5,464 bases of DNA from JAZLIT01 sp045617525. Its GTDB lineage: Bacteria; Bacillota; Bacilli; Bacillales_A; Planococcaceae. Positions within the stretch are counted from its first letter, which is position 1, and each line of letters opens with the position of its first letter. The notes under the pieces are model-generated. The model ran no database searches. It was given only the letters and a program-made list of their open reading frames with translations, and had not been told where the DNA came from. Where the stretch lies: positions 1 to 5,464 of the forward strand of contig JAZLIT010000043.1 in NCBI GenBank assembly GCA_045617525.1, read 5' to 3'. This document shows, one piece after another, positions 5,174-5,464 of the stretch. The translations under genes were made by a program, and so were the position numbers.

Positions 5174-5464
5174 TTAGTTCGCTTTTAAAGAACGACGATA
5201 CATATATTGCTTTGCTTGGAAATGAATAAAACAGCCAACACAAAAACCTAAAATCGCCACGAATGAAGCGACCGCAACCATAATTGTGAAGACGTAGCCT
5301 GCAATAGTCCAGCCAAATGCAAACGACAGTAATCCACCAGCCAAACAAAACGTGGCAATACTTGAGTTAAAACGCTGCTGTGTAACGTCCTCTGGAATAT
5401 ATTTTGATGGATCTTTTCGTAAAAATAGCTTCGCAAAACGCATAATTGGATTAAAGTTAACTGC
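5174..5464 (-). CDS. DUF4395 family membrane protein, 5' end outside window
   Basis: The - strand frame is open from the right edge to TAA at 5176-5174, giving 96 C-terminal residues. The Met at 5443 is internal: the codons before it read ...FNPI and continue off the window, matching the usual DUF4395 pattern FNPIMRFAKLFLRK. Also visible are KYIPEDVTQQRFN and two hydrophobic segments (about visible residues 36-52 and 55-82). The second ends in GFCVGCF, a Cys-x-x-Cys pair at visible residues 75 and 78 that recurs in the family. The basic tail YMYRRSLKAN follows. The function is not established. A CxxC at the membrane could suggest thiol redox or metal binding, but this is speculation. No strong terminator follows the stop: within 20 bases there is the Fur-controlled promoter, so read-through into the small-RNA unit is possible. 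Confidence 0.85.
   Translation of the reverse strand, partial: AVNFNPIMRFAKLFLRKDPSKYIPEDVTQQRFNSSIATFCLAGGLLSFAFGWTIAGYVFTIMVAVASFVAILGFCVGCFIHFQAKQYMYRRSLKAN

Noticed and set aside
5147..5175. Possible terminator for the DUF4395 gene (GTCAATAATTATTCTGAC next to a T-run)
   Set aside because: The central AATAATTATT palindrome leaves no loop, the outer GTCA/TGAC pairing is only 4 bp, and the T-run is on the wrong side for the - strand gene.

Overview
The window looks like chromosomal DNA of a low-GC Gram-positive bacterium (Bacillales, most likely a Planococcaceae genus such as Lysinibacillus or Solibacillus). This rests on the strong AGGAGG-type ribosome binding sites, frequent TTG/GTG starts, AT-rich codon use, intrinsic terminators between genes, and the look of the proteins (peptidase T, YhhN, an EmrE-type DMT exporter, DUF4395). 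The genus is inferred. There are no mobile elements, tRNA/rRNA genes or CRISPR arrays.

Layout from the left: the last 51 codons of an unidentified + strand gene (3-158); a perfect bidirectional terminator hairpin (161-199); a convergent - strand gene for a large membrane-anchored protein with an extracytoplasmic, apparently repeated domain (230-1909); a short divergent intergenic region; a two-gene + strand operon of a YhhN/lysoplasmalogenase-family membrane protein (TTG start at 2016) and peptidase T, pepT (TTG start at 2696), closed by an intrinsic terminator (3933-3967); a + strand 10-TM drug/metabolite exporter (4017-4970) closed by a bidirectional terminator (4973-5013); and, at the right edge, the 3' part of a - strand DUF4395 membrane protein (5174 to beyond the window).

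The most interesting part is the 203-base gap 4971-5173 between the two convergent genes. It holds a perfect 15/15 Fur box (5130-5144) lying inside a near-consensus - strand promoter (TTGACA-N17-TATCAT, 5129-5157). A transcript from it would run leftward for about 150 nt, fold into three stem-loops, expose C-rich loops (CUCC and GGUCCCCUCAAAA), and end at the shared terminator. No flanking gene is placed to use this promoter, so the best reading is an iron-repressed small RNA, functionally similar to Bacillus subtilis FsrA. It also has room for a 23-codon basic peptide. This is inferred from sequence only.

The annotated proteins are mostly housekeeping or envelope functions: final tripeptide breakdown (PepT), membrane lipid or membrane protein functions (YhhN, DUF4395), and export (DMT). 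Nothing visible links them into one pathway beyond the YhhN-pepT operon.
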